A stretch of 64,000 nucleotides of DNA from Paenacidovorax monticola. GTDB lineage: Bacteria; Pseudomonadota; Gammaproteobacteria; Burkholderiales; Burkholderiaceae_C. The notes beneath the pieces are model-generated. The model was not told where the DNA came from. It did no database searches and saw only the letters and a list, made by a program, of their open reading frames with translations. The position numbers and the translations under genes were made by a program. Position 1 is the first letter of the stretch; each line of letters starts with the position of its first letter. The stretch spans positions 868,001 through 932,000 of the forward strand of contig NZ_CP060790.1 of NCBI RefSeq assembly GCF_014489595.1, in the 5' to 3' direction. This document shows, piece by piece, positions 41,322 through 55,703 of this stretch.

Positions 41322-41993
41322 ATGAAGCTCTACAACTATTTCCGTTCCTCGGCCTCGTTCCGGGTCCGCATCGCGCTGCAGATCAAGGGCCTGGACTACG
41401 ACTACGTTCCTGTGAACCTGCTGAAGGCCGAACACCTGGAGCCGGGCTATGCGGCCCGGCTGGGCGACGCGCTCGTGCCCGCGCTCGAAACCGACGACGG
41501 CCATACGCTGGGCCAGTCCATGGCCATCATCGAATACCTGGAAGAAACCCACCCGGCGGCACCGGCCCTGCTGCCCTCCGACGCGCTGGGCCGGGCCCGC
41601 GTGCGCGCCCTCGCGCAGACGGTGGCCTGCGAGATCCATCCGCTCAACAACCCGCGCGTGCTCCGGTATGTGGTGCGCGAGCTGAAGGCGGACGACGCCG
41701 CCAAGACGGCCTGGTACCGCCACTGGGTGCGCAACGGGCTCGAAGCCTTCGAGCGCCAGCTGACCCTGCTGGCGCGTGAGCGCGCCCAGGCGGGCCTGCC
41801 CCCCTCCGTGTACTGCTGGGGCGATACCCCCACGCTGGCCGACTGCTGCCTGGTGCCGCAGATCTTCAATGCGCAGCGCTTCGACGTGAACCTCGATGGC
41901 CTGCCGCAGACCATGGCCATTCACGCAGCCTGCATGGCCCTGCCGGCCTTCCAGCGCGCCCAGCCTTCGGCCTGCCCCGACAGCGCCGCCTGA
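41322..41993 (+). CDS. maiA: zeta-class GST, maleylacetoacetate/maleylpyruvate isomerase
   Basis: The 223-residue protein begins MKLYNYFRSSASFRVRIALQIKGL; SSxSxRVRIAL is the zeta-class glutathione-binding motif. The C-terminal helical domain has CEIHPLNNPRVLRYV and YCWGDTPTLADCCLVPQIFNAQRF, as in MaiA and NagL. It isomerises maleylacetoacetate or maleylpyruvate with glutathione. Its partner, fumarylpyruvate hydrolase, is divergent just upstream, so the maleylpyruvate reaction is favoured. The stop overlaps the pgeF start as TGATG. Confidence 0.9.
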   Translation: MKLYNYFRSSASFRVRIALQIKGLDYDYVPVNLLKAEHLEPGYAARLGDALVPALETDDGHTLGQSMAIIEYLEETHPAAPALLPSDALGRARVRALAQTVACEIHPLNNPRVLRYVVRELKADDAAKTAWYRHWVRNGLEAFERQLTLLARERAQAGLPPSVYCWGDTPTLADCCLVPQIFNAQRFDVNLDGLPQTMAIHAACMALPAFQRAQPSACPDSAA

Positions 41994-42828
41994 TGACCGG
42001 ACAGCCACCGGTCGCTGACTGGCTCCAGCCCGACTGGCCCGCGCCCCCCGGGGTGCGGGCGCTGTGCACCACGCGCGCCGGCGGTGTCAGCGCGGCCCCC
42101 TATGACAGCATGAACCTGGGCGACCATGTGGGCGATGCCCCCGAGGCCGTGCAGTCCAACCGCGCCGCGCTGCAGCAGGCCGTGCAGGGGCACGCCGTGT
42201 TCCTGCGCCAGGTGCATGGCACGGGCGTGGTGGAGCTTGGCCCCAGACCGCCGATGGCACCGAGGCCGATGCCTGCGTCAGCACCCTGGCGGGCGTGGCA
42301 TGCACCATCATGGTGGCCGACTGCCTGCCCGTGCTGCTGGCCCACCGCGGCGGCCGGGTGGTGGCCGCCGCGCATGCCGGCTGGCGCGGGCTGGCAGGCG
42401 AGGGCGGGCATGGAGTGCTGGAGGCCGTGTTCGAGCGATTTTCGGCGCTGGCGGCTTTGGGGAAAGCGCAGGGTGCTATCGAAGCTGAAGCATCTCAGTC
42501 CGTGGCATCCGGCACGCTGGCCTGGCTGGGGCCCTGCATCGGCCCTCAGGCCTTCGAGGTGGGGGCCGAAGTCCGTGCGGCGTTCTGCGATCGTGACGCC
42601 GGGGCCGCCGCGCACTTCGTGTCGCGGGCGGGCGGCAAGTTTCTTGCCGACCTGGCAGGGCTGGCACGCCGGCGCCTGGCGGCGTTGGGCATCACGGCTG
42701 TCTATGGCAATGACGGCAGCGCGCCCTGGTGCACAGTAGGCAACCCGTCACGGTTCTTTTCGCACCGGCGCGATACGGTCGCCCTCGGTGGCAGCGGCCG
42801 GCTGGCCGCCTGCGTCTGGATCGGTTGA
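41993..42828 (+). CDS. pgeF: purine nucleoside phosphorylase/laccase-domain protein PgeF (YfiH) (frameshifted)
   Basis: The N-terminal part (PPGVRALCTTRAGGVSAAPYDSMNLGDHVGDAP, LRQVHGTGVVELGP) and the C-terminal frame (CTIMVADCLPVLLAHRGG, AAHAGWRGLAGEG, LGPCIGPQAFEVG, FFSHRRD) together form one YfiH-family protein of about 278 residues. The frame breaks in the CCCC run at 42241-42244, and one more C repairs it. Conserved Cys and His of the zinc site are present. The family acts on purine nucleosides and corrects peptidoglycan errors. Confidence 0.87.
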
Positions 42829-43068
42829 AGCGCTCGCTGCCATGGCCTGCTGCTGCGCCAGCCACTGCGCATGTTCAGCGTGCTCGCGCGCCTTGATGGC
42901 GCGGCGCCGCGCGGGTGTGCCCAGGATGTAGACCACGATTCCCATCGGCAGCAGCCCGTAGAGCACAAAGGTGATGACGGCGCCCAGCACCGTGCCGTTG
43001 CTGTTCGTGGCCTCGGCCACGGCCATCATGAGGGTGACATACAGCCACGCGATAACCACCAGATACAT
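42748..43068 (-). CDS. small membrane protein of unknown function
   Basis: The 106-residue protein starts MYLVVIAWLYVTLMMAVAEATN and has two membrane helices (the second VLGAVITFVLYGLLPMGIVVYILG), followed by a basic helix (PARRRAIKAREHAEHAQ) and a polar tail. Its 3' end overlaps the 3' end of pgeF on the other strand by 81 bases. I do not recognise a named family. Confidence 0.65.
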   Translation of the reverse strand: MYLVVIAWLYVTLMMAVAEATNSNGTVLGAVITFVLYGLLPMGIVVYILGTPARRRAIKAREHAEHAQWLAQQQAMAASASTDPDAGGQPAAATEGDRIAPVRKEP

Positions 43069-43208
43069 GCTGCAATGATGCCGTGCAAAGGGATGAGTGA
43101 AAACACCACGACGCAATCGTTGCCTTGCCCCTTGCAGTGGGCAACAATGGGCTGGACCCTGGACCATTCGGGTGGCGGGGCCGCATTTTCCACCAACGAG
43201 GTCGCAGC

Positions 43209-44907
43209 ATGAATTCTGAATCACTCTGGGCTCAGAGCGCCCAGCAATTCCAGCAAATGTTCTCCAACAGCTGGACCCAGGCGCTGCAGTCCTTTCAGCA
43301 GATGGATCTGGGCAGCGCCAAGGCCCCATGGCCCTGCGCTTCGCGCCCGAGAAACTGCAGGCACTGCAGCAGCAGTACCTGAAAGAGGCCGGCGAGCTAT
43401 GGCAGCAAGGCCTGCAGGGCTCGGCCAAGCCGGGGGACCGGCGCTTTGCCGGCGAAGGCTGGGCGCAGAACCCCGTCGCTGCCTTCTCGGCTGCGGCCTA
43501 CCTGCTCAACGCCCGCACCATGATGGGCCTGGCCGAAGCGGTGGAGGCCGACGAGAAGACCCGTGCCCGCATCCGCTTCGGCGTCGAGCAGTGGATGGCC
43601 GCCATGGCGCCCAGCAATTTCCTGGCCTTCAATGCCGACGCGCAGAAGAAGGCGCTGGAGACCCAGGGCGAGAGCATCGCCAAGGGCATCGCCAACCTGC
43701 TGCACGACATGCGCCAGGGCCATGTGTCGATGACCGACGAGAGCCTGTTCGAGGTGGGCCGCAATGTGGCCACGACGGAAGGCGCCGTGGTGTTCGAGAA
43801 CGAACTGTTCCAGCTCATCGAGTACAAGCCGCTCACGGCCAAGGTGTACGAGCGCCCCTTCCTGCTCGTGCCGCCCTGCATCAACAAGTTCTACATCCTG
43901 GACCTGCAGCCCGACAACTCGCTCATCCGCTATGCGGTGGAACAGGGCCATCGCACCTTCGTGGTGAGCTGGCGCAACCCCGATGCGTCGCTGGAGCACA
44001 AGACCTGGGACGACTACATCGAGGACGCCGTGCTGGAGGCCATCGCCGTGGTGCGCCAGATCACCGGCGCCGAGCAGCTCAACGCGCTGGGATTCTGCGT
44101 GGGCGGCACCATGCTCGCCAATGCGCTGGCGGTGCTGGCCGCGCGCGGCGAGGAGGCCCCGGTGGCCAGCGCCACCTTCCTCACCACGCTGATCGACTTC
44201 ACCGACACGGGCATCCTCGATGTGTTCATCGACGAGAACTTCGTGAAGTTCCGCGAGATGCAGATGGGGCAGGGCGGCATGATGAAGGGGCAGGATCTGG
44301 CCTCCACTTTCAGCTTCCTGCGGCCCAACGACCTGGTCTGGAACTACGTGGTGGGCAACTACCTCAAGGGCGAGACGCCGCCGCCGTTCGACCTGCTGTA
44401 CTGGAACAGCGACAGCACCAACCTGCCCGGCCCTACTACGCCTGGTACCTGCGCAACTTCTACTTGGAAAACAACCTCGTCAAGCCCTGCAAGCTCACCG
44501 TGTGCGGCGAAAAGCTCGATCTGCGGCAGCTCGACCTGCCGGTGTACATCTACGGCTCGCGCGAGGACCACATCGTGCCCATCACGGCCGCCTACGCCTC
44601 CACGCAGGTGCTGCCGGGCAAGAAGCGCTTCGTGATGGGGGCCTCGGGCCACATTGCGGGGGTGATCAACCCACCGGCCAAGAACAAGCGCAGCCACTGG
44701 ATCCGCGCCGACGGCAAGCTGCCCGCCACGCTGGACCAATGGCTGGCCGGCGCGACCGAACATCCGGGCAGCTGGTGGACCGATTGGTCCCAGTGGCTCA
44801 AGGGCCATGCGGGCAAGCAGATCGCCGCGCCCAAGGGCTACGGCAAGGCGCCTGGGTTCAAGGCCATCGAGCCAGCGCCGGGCCGCTATGTGAAGCAAAA
44901 GGCCTGA
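43209..44907 (+). CDS. phaC: class I polyhydroxyalkanoate synthase (two frameshifts)
   Basis: Three successive frames make one PhaC of about 566 residues. The first is MNSESLWAQSAQQFQQM, then MALRFAPEKLQALQQQ after a lost C in the run 43324-43327, then YYAWYLRNFYLENNLVKP after a second lost base near 44431-44433. The lipase-like box with catalytic Cys is GFCVGGTM, the Asp lies in REDHIVPI and the His in GASGHIAGVINPP. It polymerises 3-hydroxybutyryl-CoA on granules. phaA and phaB follow on the same strand. Confidence 0.9.
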
Positions 44908-45006
44908 GCGGGGGTGATACGCAAAAGTCCTGATACCCAACCCTGAGAGAATTTCACGCAGCGCCGCAGCAGACAGGCGCCCCGATTCGTTTCTGAAAGG
45001 ACCACC

Positions 45007-46185
45007 ATGGAAGACATCGTCATCGTTTCCGCCGTTCGCACGCCCGTGGGCAAGTTCGGCGGCTCGCTCGCCAAGACCCCGGCCACCGAGCTGGGCGCCA
45101 TCGTCATCAAGGAGGCCCTGGCACGGGCCAAGGTGGCATCCGACCAGGTCGGCGAAGTCATCATGGGCCAGGTGCTGACGGCAGGCGTGGGCCAGAACCC
45201 CGCACGCCAGGCCATGATGAAGGCCGGCGTGGCCAAGGAAACCCCCGCGCTGACCATCAACGCCGTGTGCGGCTCGGGCCTGAAGGCCGTGATGCTGGCC
45301 GCCCAGGCCGTTGCCACGGGCGACAGCGAGATCGTCGTGGCCGGTGGCCAGGAGAGCATGAGCCTGTCGCCCCACGTACTCAACGGCTCGCGCGACGGGC
45401 AGCGCATGGGCGACTGGAAGATGGTCGACACCATGATCGTCGACGGCCTGTGGGACGTGTACAACCAGTACCACATGGGCATCACCGCCGAGAACGTGGC
45501 CAAGCAGTACGGCATCACGCGCGAGATGCAGGACGCCCTGGCCCTGGCCAGCCAGCAGAAGGCTGCCGCCGCGCAGGACGCAGGCCGCTTCGTGGACGAG
45601 ATCGTGGGTGTGAGCCTGGCGCAGAAGAAGGGCGACCCCATCCTCTTCAACGCCGACGAGTACCTGAACCGCAAGACCAATGCGGACGCCCTGGCCGGCC
45701 TGCGCCCGGCCTTCGACAAGGCCGGCAGCGTGACGGCAGGCAACGCCTCGGGCCTGAATGATGGCGCCGCCGCCGTGGTGGTCATGAGCGCCAAGAAGGC
45801 CGCGGCCCTGGGCCTGACGCCGCTGGCGCGCATTGCCGCGTTCGGCACCAGCGGGCTGGACCCCGCCACCATGGGCATGGGCCCCGTGCCGGCCTCGCGC
45901 AAGGCGCTGCAGCGCGCCGGCTGGAATGCTGCCGACGTGGACCTGTTCGAGCTCAACGAAGCCTTCGCGGCCCAGGCCTGTGCCGTGAACAAGGAACTGG
46001 CGCTGGATCCGTCCAAGGTCAACGTGAACGGCGGTGCGATCGCCATCGGCCACCCCATCGGCGCCTCGGGCTGCCGCGTGCTCGTCACCCTGCTGCACGA
46101 AATGCAACGGCGCGGCGCCAAGAAGGGCTTGGCCGCACTGTGCATTGGCGGCGGCATGGGGGTTTCGCTGGCGGTGGAGCGCTGA
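45007..46185 (+). CDS. phaA: acetyl-CoA acetyltransferase (beta-ketothiolase)
   Basis: The 392-residue thiolase has catalytic Cys88 ([11 protein letters not shown]), the His of [12 protein letters not shown] and the C-terminal Cys in ALCIGGGMG. It condenses two acetyl-CoA to acetoacetyl-CoA, the first step of PHB synthesis. AAGGA precedes the ATG. It lies 99 bases after phaC and ends before a strong terminator, so phaC-phaA form one unit and phaB has its own start region. Confidence 0.95.
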   Translation: MEDIVIVSAVRTPVGKFGGSLAKTPATELGAIVIKEALARAKVASDQVGEVIMGQVLTAGVGQNPARQAMMKAGVAKETPALTINAVCGSGLKAVMLAAQAVATGDSEIVVAGGQESMSLSPHVLNGSRDGQRMGDWKMVDTMIVDGLWDVYNQYHMGITAENVAKQYGITREMQDALALASQQKAAAAQDAGRFVDEIVGVSLAQKKGDPILFNADEYLNRKTNADALAGLRPAFDKAGSVTAGNASGLNDGAAAVVVMSAKKAAALGLTPLARIAAFGTSGLDPATMGMGPVPASRKALQRAGWNAADVDLFELNEAFAAQACAVNKELALDPSKVNVNGGAIAIGHPIGASGCRVLVTLLHEMQRRGAKKGLAALCIGGGMGVSLAVER

Positions 46186-46210
46186 TCGACGGGTACATGC
46201 CCGCCGCATG

Positions 46211-46239
46211 AAAAACGCCGCGCTTTGCGCGGCGTTTTT
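46211..46239 (+). terminator. rho-independent terminator after phaA
   Basis: AAAAACGCCGCGC-TTT-GCGCGGCGTTTTT forms a perfect GC-rich hairpin with a T-tract, starting 25 bases after the phaA stop. The mirrored A-tract makes it potentially bidirectional. Confidence 0.92.
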
Positions 46240-46385
46240 CATGGCGGATGCCGGCGTGGCGGCTCGATGCAATCGAAAGAAGATACCTCTGTGTTAGAAA
46301 TTGTGCAGCTTGGTGTTTACCTCAACGGAGCCGGCATGAATCTTGGGTAGAGTGCTTACGTAGACCATCGACAAGGAGCACGAGA

Positions 46386-47123
46386 ATGAGTCAGAAAGTA
46401 GCGTATGTCACCGGCGGCATGGGGGGGATCGGCACTGCCATCTGCCAGCGCTTGCACAAGGAAGGGTTCAAGGTGATCGCAGGCTGCGGCCCGACGCGCG
46501 ACTACCAGAAATGGCTGGACGAGCAGAAGGCCCTGGGCTTCACCTTTCACGCATCGGTGGGGAATGTGGGCGACTGGGACTCCACGGTGGCCGCCTTCAC
46601 CAAGGCCAAGGCCGAGCATGGCAGCATCGATGTGCTGGTAAACAATGCCGGCATCACGCGCGACCGCATGTTCCTCAAGATGACGCGCGAGGACTGGGAT
46701 GCGGTGATCGAGACCAACCTGAACTCCATGTTCAACGTCACCAAGCAGGTGGTGGGCGACATGGTGGAAAAGGGCTGGGGCCGTATCGTCAACATCAGCA
46801 GCGTGAACGGCGAGAAGGGCCAGGCCGGCCAGACCAACTATTCGGCCGCCAAGGCTGGCATGCACGGCTTCACGATGGCCCTGGCCCAGGAACTGGCCAC
46901 CAAGGGCGTGACGGTGAACACCGTGAGCCCGGGCTACATCGGCACCGACATGGTCAAGGCGATCCGCCCGGATGTGCTGGACAAGATCGTGGCGACGATT
47001 CCCGTGAAGCGCCTGGGCGAGCCCAGCGAGATCGCGTCCATCATTGCCTGGCTGGCCTCGGACGAGGGCGGCTACTCCACGGGGGCCGACTTCTCGGTCA
47101 ACGGCGGCCTGCACATGGGCTGA
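46386..47123 (+). CDS. phaB: acetoacetyl-CoA reductase
   Basis: The 245-residue short-chain dehydrogenase has the cofactor motif VTGGMGGIGTAICQRL, NNAG at the core, and the catalytic Ser-Tyr-Lys (NISSVNGEKGQAGQTNYSAAKAG). The ending GADFSVNGGLHMG is typical of PhaB. It reduces acetoacetyl-CoA to (R)-3-hydroxybutyryl-CoA with NADPH. The ATG at 46386 follows AAGGAGCACGAGA. The phaA terminator lies upstream, so it likely has its own promoter in 46240-46385. Confidence 0.95.
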   Translation: MSQKVAYVTGGMGGIGTAICQRLHKEGFKVIAGCGPTRDYQKWLDEQKALGFTFHASVGNVGDWDSTVAAFTKAKAEHGSIDVLVNNAGITRDRMFLKMTREDWDAVIETNLNSMFNVTKQVVGDMVEKGWGRIVNISSVNGEKGQAGQTNYSAAKAGMHGFTMALAQELATKGVTVNTVSPGYIGTDMVKAIRPDVLDKIVATIPVKRLGEPSEIASIIAWLASDEGGYSTGADFSVNGGLHMG

Positions 47124-47140
47124 GGTTTCATACAGGCCAT

Positions 47141-47167
47141 AAAAAACCCCGCCATGGCGGGGTTTTT
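47141..47167 (+). terminator. rho-independent terminator after phaB
   Basis: AAAAAACCCCGCCATGGCGGGGTTTTT is a perfect hairpin (arms 47147-47154 and 47155-47162, an uninterrupted palindrome) with flanking A and T tracts, 18 bases after the phaB stop. It could work in both directions. Confidence 0.9.
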
Positions 47168-47229
47168 CAATGGAGGAGCAGAACGGGGTGGCGCGGAAGG
47201 GACCATTCCTTTGGCCCCGCGCCCACCCA

Positions 47230-47304
47230 TCAGAGGCGGGCCGGTGCGCGCTTGCGGTCGCGTTCGTCGTCGGGCCAGGCGGACATGATAGCGGTGGTGT
47301 TCAT
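47230..47304 (-). CDS. putative 24-aa small protein
   Basis: The minus-strand ATG at 47304 is preceded by AGGAG nine bases upstream. It opens a 24-codon frame starting MNTTAIMSAWPDDERDRKR and ending in RAPARL. The peptide is charged with no membrane segment. It sits in the 355-base gap between phaB and the ABC-F gene, which otherwise shows only the phaB terminator and a weak hairpin at about 47401-47421. Confidence 0.4.
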   Translation of the reverse strand: MNTTAIMSAWPDDERDRKRAPARL

Positions 47305-47478
47305 ACTGGAAAACTCCTGTGATGAGTGAACAACGCACCGGAGCGACGCCGCGTTGACAGAAGAACGAAAAAAAATGCAACGGGGCAAGCGGGGGCGGGG
47401 AGCTCTCAAAAAAGGAGCGCTAAACTCTTGTCTGATCAGGGAAAAATACCAAAATCAGCGGTGATGAGTTACAGGATT

Positions 47479-49482
<2,004 letters not shown>

Positions 49483-49531
49483 AAGCAACCAGCGGAAGCT
49501 GAACCGCTAAATGCTGTTCATCGTTGACGGA

Positions 49532-49562
49532 GCGCGAGAGCCTGTTTTGGAGTGGCTCGCGC
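49532..49562. other. imperfect hairpin between ABC-F gene and the glycan island
   Basis: GCGCGAGAGCC and GGCTCGCGC form a stem with a two-base bulge and an 11-base loop. It lies downstream of the DUF2142 gene and upstream of the ABC-F gene on the same strand. There is no T-tract, so a terminator role is only possible. Confidence 0.3.
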
Positions 49563-49587
49563 ATATTGGTTAGCGCTGCATTGATTT

Positions 49588-50949
49588 TCAGAAGAACGGC
49601 ATTTCATGCTGAATAATAACCGCACTGGTCATTGCATATAAAGAGTAGCCAGAAAAACAAAGCAGCGCGAAAACCACCCATGGTTTTAGTGCGGGTTTTC
49701 CTGCATTGAGGTTTTCAAACGCATATGCCAGAAAAATGGCAGGTATGGTGAAATAGCGGCCATGGACTCCAATGATTCGCAATGCCGGGTAGTTGCTCCA
49801 GGAAACAGCCATGGCAAAGAAGATAAGCAGCGCACTAGAGAAAGAAATGAAAAGCATGAGGCCACGCATTTCCAGTGCGCTGCGCCAGGGTGCCCTGAAA
49901 GCTTGGATCAAGACAACCAGAATCAGTGCGGAAAATATGATGCGAATACTTTGGCGGGAGATTGGTGTGTCGATCCAACCGAGAATTCCAATGAAGGAGT
50001 GCTTGTAGAACCGGCGGAGATCGTTGTCCATTACGGTATCCCACAGCAAAATGAAAAATTCACTCGGGCTGCGAAGGTAACGGATCATGATTTCCGTGGT
50101 GGGAAGGGAGCGAACAACCCGATGGTCGTAAGTGCTAAAGACTCCGAATGCTATCCATCCCAGGGTTAGGGTATACAGTACTAAAGTGGCAATGAGCCGT
50201 TGTGATGAATAGTTGTTCTTGAGAATGAAGGCAGGAATCAGCAATGCAGGAAGAAGATTGGTCCGTGCAGAGCACAAGATAAATATCAGAAGATAGAGAA
50301 GATACTCTAGTCGTGAAACACTTTTGCCCGGCGGCTCTCTGTTCAGAAGTATCCAGATGCTGACGATCAATAGCGTGATAGACGCACACAATCCATCGAT
50401 TGTTGGCGAAAGAAATTGAAAAATGGACATCGGCGTGAGCAGCAGCATCAGTGCCAATGGGCTGGGAGTATGAAGCAGGCAGGCCCAAACGATGATGGCG
50501 AATGATGTTGCGATGACGATGGCACGTGTAAGCTCGTAGCTCGTTCGCATTGAAAAATCGAGCTGGCGCGAAATGAAAAGCCCAGCCGCATGCGGAACAT
50601 AAATCAGCGGGATGTAATATCCGGTGCCTGCCGAATTGGCAAAGACCTGATGTCCAGCCCAGTTGATATCCTTGGCTCGCTCCATCACCACTTTGGCAGG
50701 GGGGTTGCCCGAGCGCGGCATCATGGCGGCAAGGAATGAATCCAGGTTTGCATCAACCCAACCGCCTTCTCGCCCTTTCAGTCGCTGCGCATCAGGTTGC
50801 AAGAGCCACTGACCATGTGCAATCATATCTGCGCGCAGCAGATGTACGTTTTCATCAGGCGATTGAACTGCAGGCATGACACGAGTGACAACTGCTGCAA
50901 TGAGAAAAATGATGAACGCAAATAATCCCAGGCGCGTGCGCTGATTCAT
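49588..50949 (-). CDS. DUF2142-type multi-spanning membrane protein (possible glycosyltransferase)
   Basis: The 453-residue protein has about 10-12 membrane helices. An N-terminal periplasmic loop (MPAVQSPDENVHLLRADMIAHGQ) carries the SPDE-H pattern of DUF2142 proteins, and acidic loop residues of this kind are used by GT-C-fold transferases. The coding region is clearly more AT-rich than neighbours. It is the third gene of a unit with a polyprenyl-phosphate glycosyltransferase and a small EamA-like protein. By analogy with gtr operons, it could transfer the sugar to a surface glycan; this is inference. Confidence 0.75.
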   Translation of the reverse strand: MNQRTRLGLFAFIIFLIAAVVTRVMPAVQSPDENVHLLRADMIAHGQWLLQPDAQRLKGREGGWVDANLDSFLAAMMPRSGNPPAKVVMERAKDINWAGHQVFANSAGTGYYIPLIYVPHAAGLFISRQLDFSMRTSYELTRAIVIATSFAIIVWACLLHTPSPLALMLLLTPMSIFQFLSPTIDGLCASITLLIVSIWILLNREPPGKSVSRLEYLLYLLIFILCSARTNLLPALLIPAFILKNNYSSQRLIATLVLYTLTLGWIAFGVFSTYDHRVVRSLPTTEIMIRYLRSPSEFFILLWDTVMDNDLRRFYKHSFIGILGWIDTPISRQSIRIIFSALILVVLIQAFRAPWRSALEMRGLMLFISFSSALLIFFAMAVSWSNYPALRIIGVHGRYFTIPAIFLAYAFENLNAGKPALKPWVVFALLCFSGYSLYAMTSAVIIQHEMPFF

Positions 50950-51030
50950 CGTGTTAATGCCCCGGCGGACTGAGGGCATGAGTGGTAAAGGGAAATTGGC
51001 AGGCAAGAGTTGACAGAACCCTTGCAATGG

Positions 51031-51384
51031 TTAACGCGAAGAGGAGAAGATGCAGATGATGCCTGTAGCAATCAGCGCCGATCCGATGAAATATCCTGGG
51101 GAGTATCTTTCGCCAAAAAGCCAGTGGCTTGCCAAAGGAACGAAGACAAATGCCAAGGCCATGATCGGGTATATCTTCCCAAGCTCTGCGTGTCTCAGAA
51201 TGAGAACCCACCCGACGGATGTCACGCCATAAAGTGCCATGGTGGCACCAAAAAACATGATGGGGCGGATCGCAAAAATGCTGCCCGCCTGGTTGAGTGC
51301 GAGGGCACTGTATTTGAACATCACTTGACCGGCAGCGATGCCTGCTACGCACACAAGGGCTAGCAAATATAAACCCACTGCCAT
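51031..51384 (-). CDS. EamA/SMR-like small membrane protein (ArnE/ArnF-like)
   Basis: The 117-residue protein has four membrane segments (LYLLALVCVAGIAAGQVMFKYSAL; IMFFGATMALYGVTSVGWVLIL; IYPIMALAFVFVPLASHWLFGE; FIGSALIATGIICIFSSS). The KYSAL and GERYSP segments are typical of half-size EamA proteins such as ArnE/ArnF lipid-linked sugar flippases. It begins one base after the stop of the glycosyltransferase gene, so the two are coupled. A flippase role for the lipid-linked sugar is likely but unproven. Confidence 0.78.
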   Translation of the reverse strand: MAVGLYLLALVCVAGIAAGQVMFKYSALALNQAGSIFAIRPIMFFGATMALYGVTSVGWVLILRHAELGKIYPIMALAFVFVPLASHWLFGERYSPGYFIGSALIATGIICIFSSSR

Positions 51385-51385
51385 T

Positions 51386-52375
51386 TCAGTGTTGCTCCTT
51401 TGGGAGAGCGTTGGATGGAAGCCTGCGATGCAATAATTTATGGATAGGTGATTGCGGCTGGCTGGCGATATCATTGCTGACGAAGGCCAGCAGCAAATGC
51501 AAGCCTGTCAAGATTGGAAGTGCTGCAAGCATTACGGTTCCTGAAGAGGATGGAATCTTTGCCATGCTGGATTCGATCCAATGTGTGGCCCCGAATGCAG
51601 TACCAAAAACCATCAGAGTGAGTCCAAGAGGCAGTTCGAGGGATGCTACGGACATGCCTCGAAGATAGTAGTTGTAGAATATTCGCTTGAGTGTGTTGCG
51701 AATATGCTTGGCAAGAAATTCTGGAAGAATCTTGCTGATGCGTAAATTGCTCTGCTCGTCGCCATAAAAGGCATCCATTGGGACATCAACGACCACTGCA
51801 CGGAGGGTGTTGAGGCGAAAGAGCATGTCCGTTTCGAAGAAGTAGCGCTTGCTAATTTTCTCCATGGGCAAATGGCTGGCCACCTTGGCGTGCACCGCAG
51901 TGTACCCATTCGTTGGGTCAAAGAGTCCCCAATATCCAGTGGAGAGCCTGCTCATGAAGGAGAGAACGGCGTTTCCAAACAGCCGTATGAAAGGCATCCG
52001 ATGGATCATCTCAAGATGGAAAAACCGATTGCCTTTTGTATAGTCGGCTTCACCTGCTGCAATCGGGGCAACGAATGCGGGCAGCAACTGCGGATCCATC
52101 TGGCCATCCCCGTCAATTTTGACGATGATGTCGTGCCCGTCTGCGATGGCCGCACGGTACCCTGTCATCACCGCGCCACCTACACCCTGGTTTTCCGCAT
52201 GAACCCGTACATGCACTCTAGGGTCTGTGCATTGCTCTTGCACATACGAGCCCGACCCTTCTGGGCAGCAATCGTCAATGACGTAAATCGCATCAACCTC
52301 GGGGCCGATGCGGGCAATAACGTCCAGAATGTGTCGACGAACGCGGAAACATGGAATAGTAACGGCAATAGACAT
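51386..52375 (-). CDS. family 2 polyprenyl-phosphate glycosyltransferase (DPM1/GtrB-like)
   Basis: The 329-residue protein starts with a GT-A fold (AVTIPCFRVRRHILDVIARIG; YVIDDCCPEGS; ENQGVGGAVMTGYRAA) and has the metal-binding D-x-D in KIDGDGQMDP. Two C-terminal membrane helices (LPLGLTLMVFGTAFGATHWIE, VMLAALPILTGLHLLLAFVS) match GtrB-type enzymes that put a sugar on undecaprenyl phosphate. It is AT-rich and the first gene of the island, starting 8 bases after the prmB stop. The sugar is unknown. Confidence 0.85.
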   Translation of the reverse strand: MSIAVTIPCFRVRRHILDVIARIGPEVDAIYVIDDCCPEGSGSYVQEQCTDPRVHVRVHAENQGVGGAVMTGYRAAIADGHDIIVKIDGDGQMDPQLLPAFVAPIAAGEADYTKGNRFFHLEMIHRMPFIRLFGNAVLSFMSRLSTGYWGLFDPTNGYTAVHAKVASHLPMEKISKRYFFETDMLFRLNTLRAVVVDVPMDAFYGDEQSNLRISKILPEFLAKHIRNTLKRIFYNYYLRGMSVASLELPLGLTLMVFGTAFGATHWIESSMAKIPSSSGTVMLAALPILTGLHLLLAFVSNDIASQPQSPIHKLLHRRLPSNALPKEQH

Positions 52376-52383
52376 GCACTAGA

Positions 52384-55641
<3,258 letters not shown>

Positions 55642-55703
55642 GGGGGCCCTCTCGTTTCTTGTGTCGGTGTGTTCGGCGCTGGAGATCGAGGCAAACGCGA
55701 GGT

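Noticed and set aside
44359-46272. 637-codon frame antisense to phaC/phaA
   Set aside because: It runs opposite two conserved PHB genes and has no recognisable domain.
49762-50169. Plus-strand frames inside the DUF2142 gene
   Set aside because: They are polar and lack a ribosome-binding site, while the minus strand codes a coherent multi-spanning protein.
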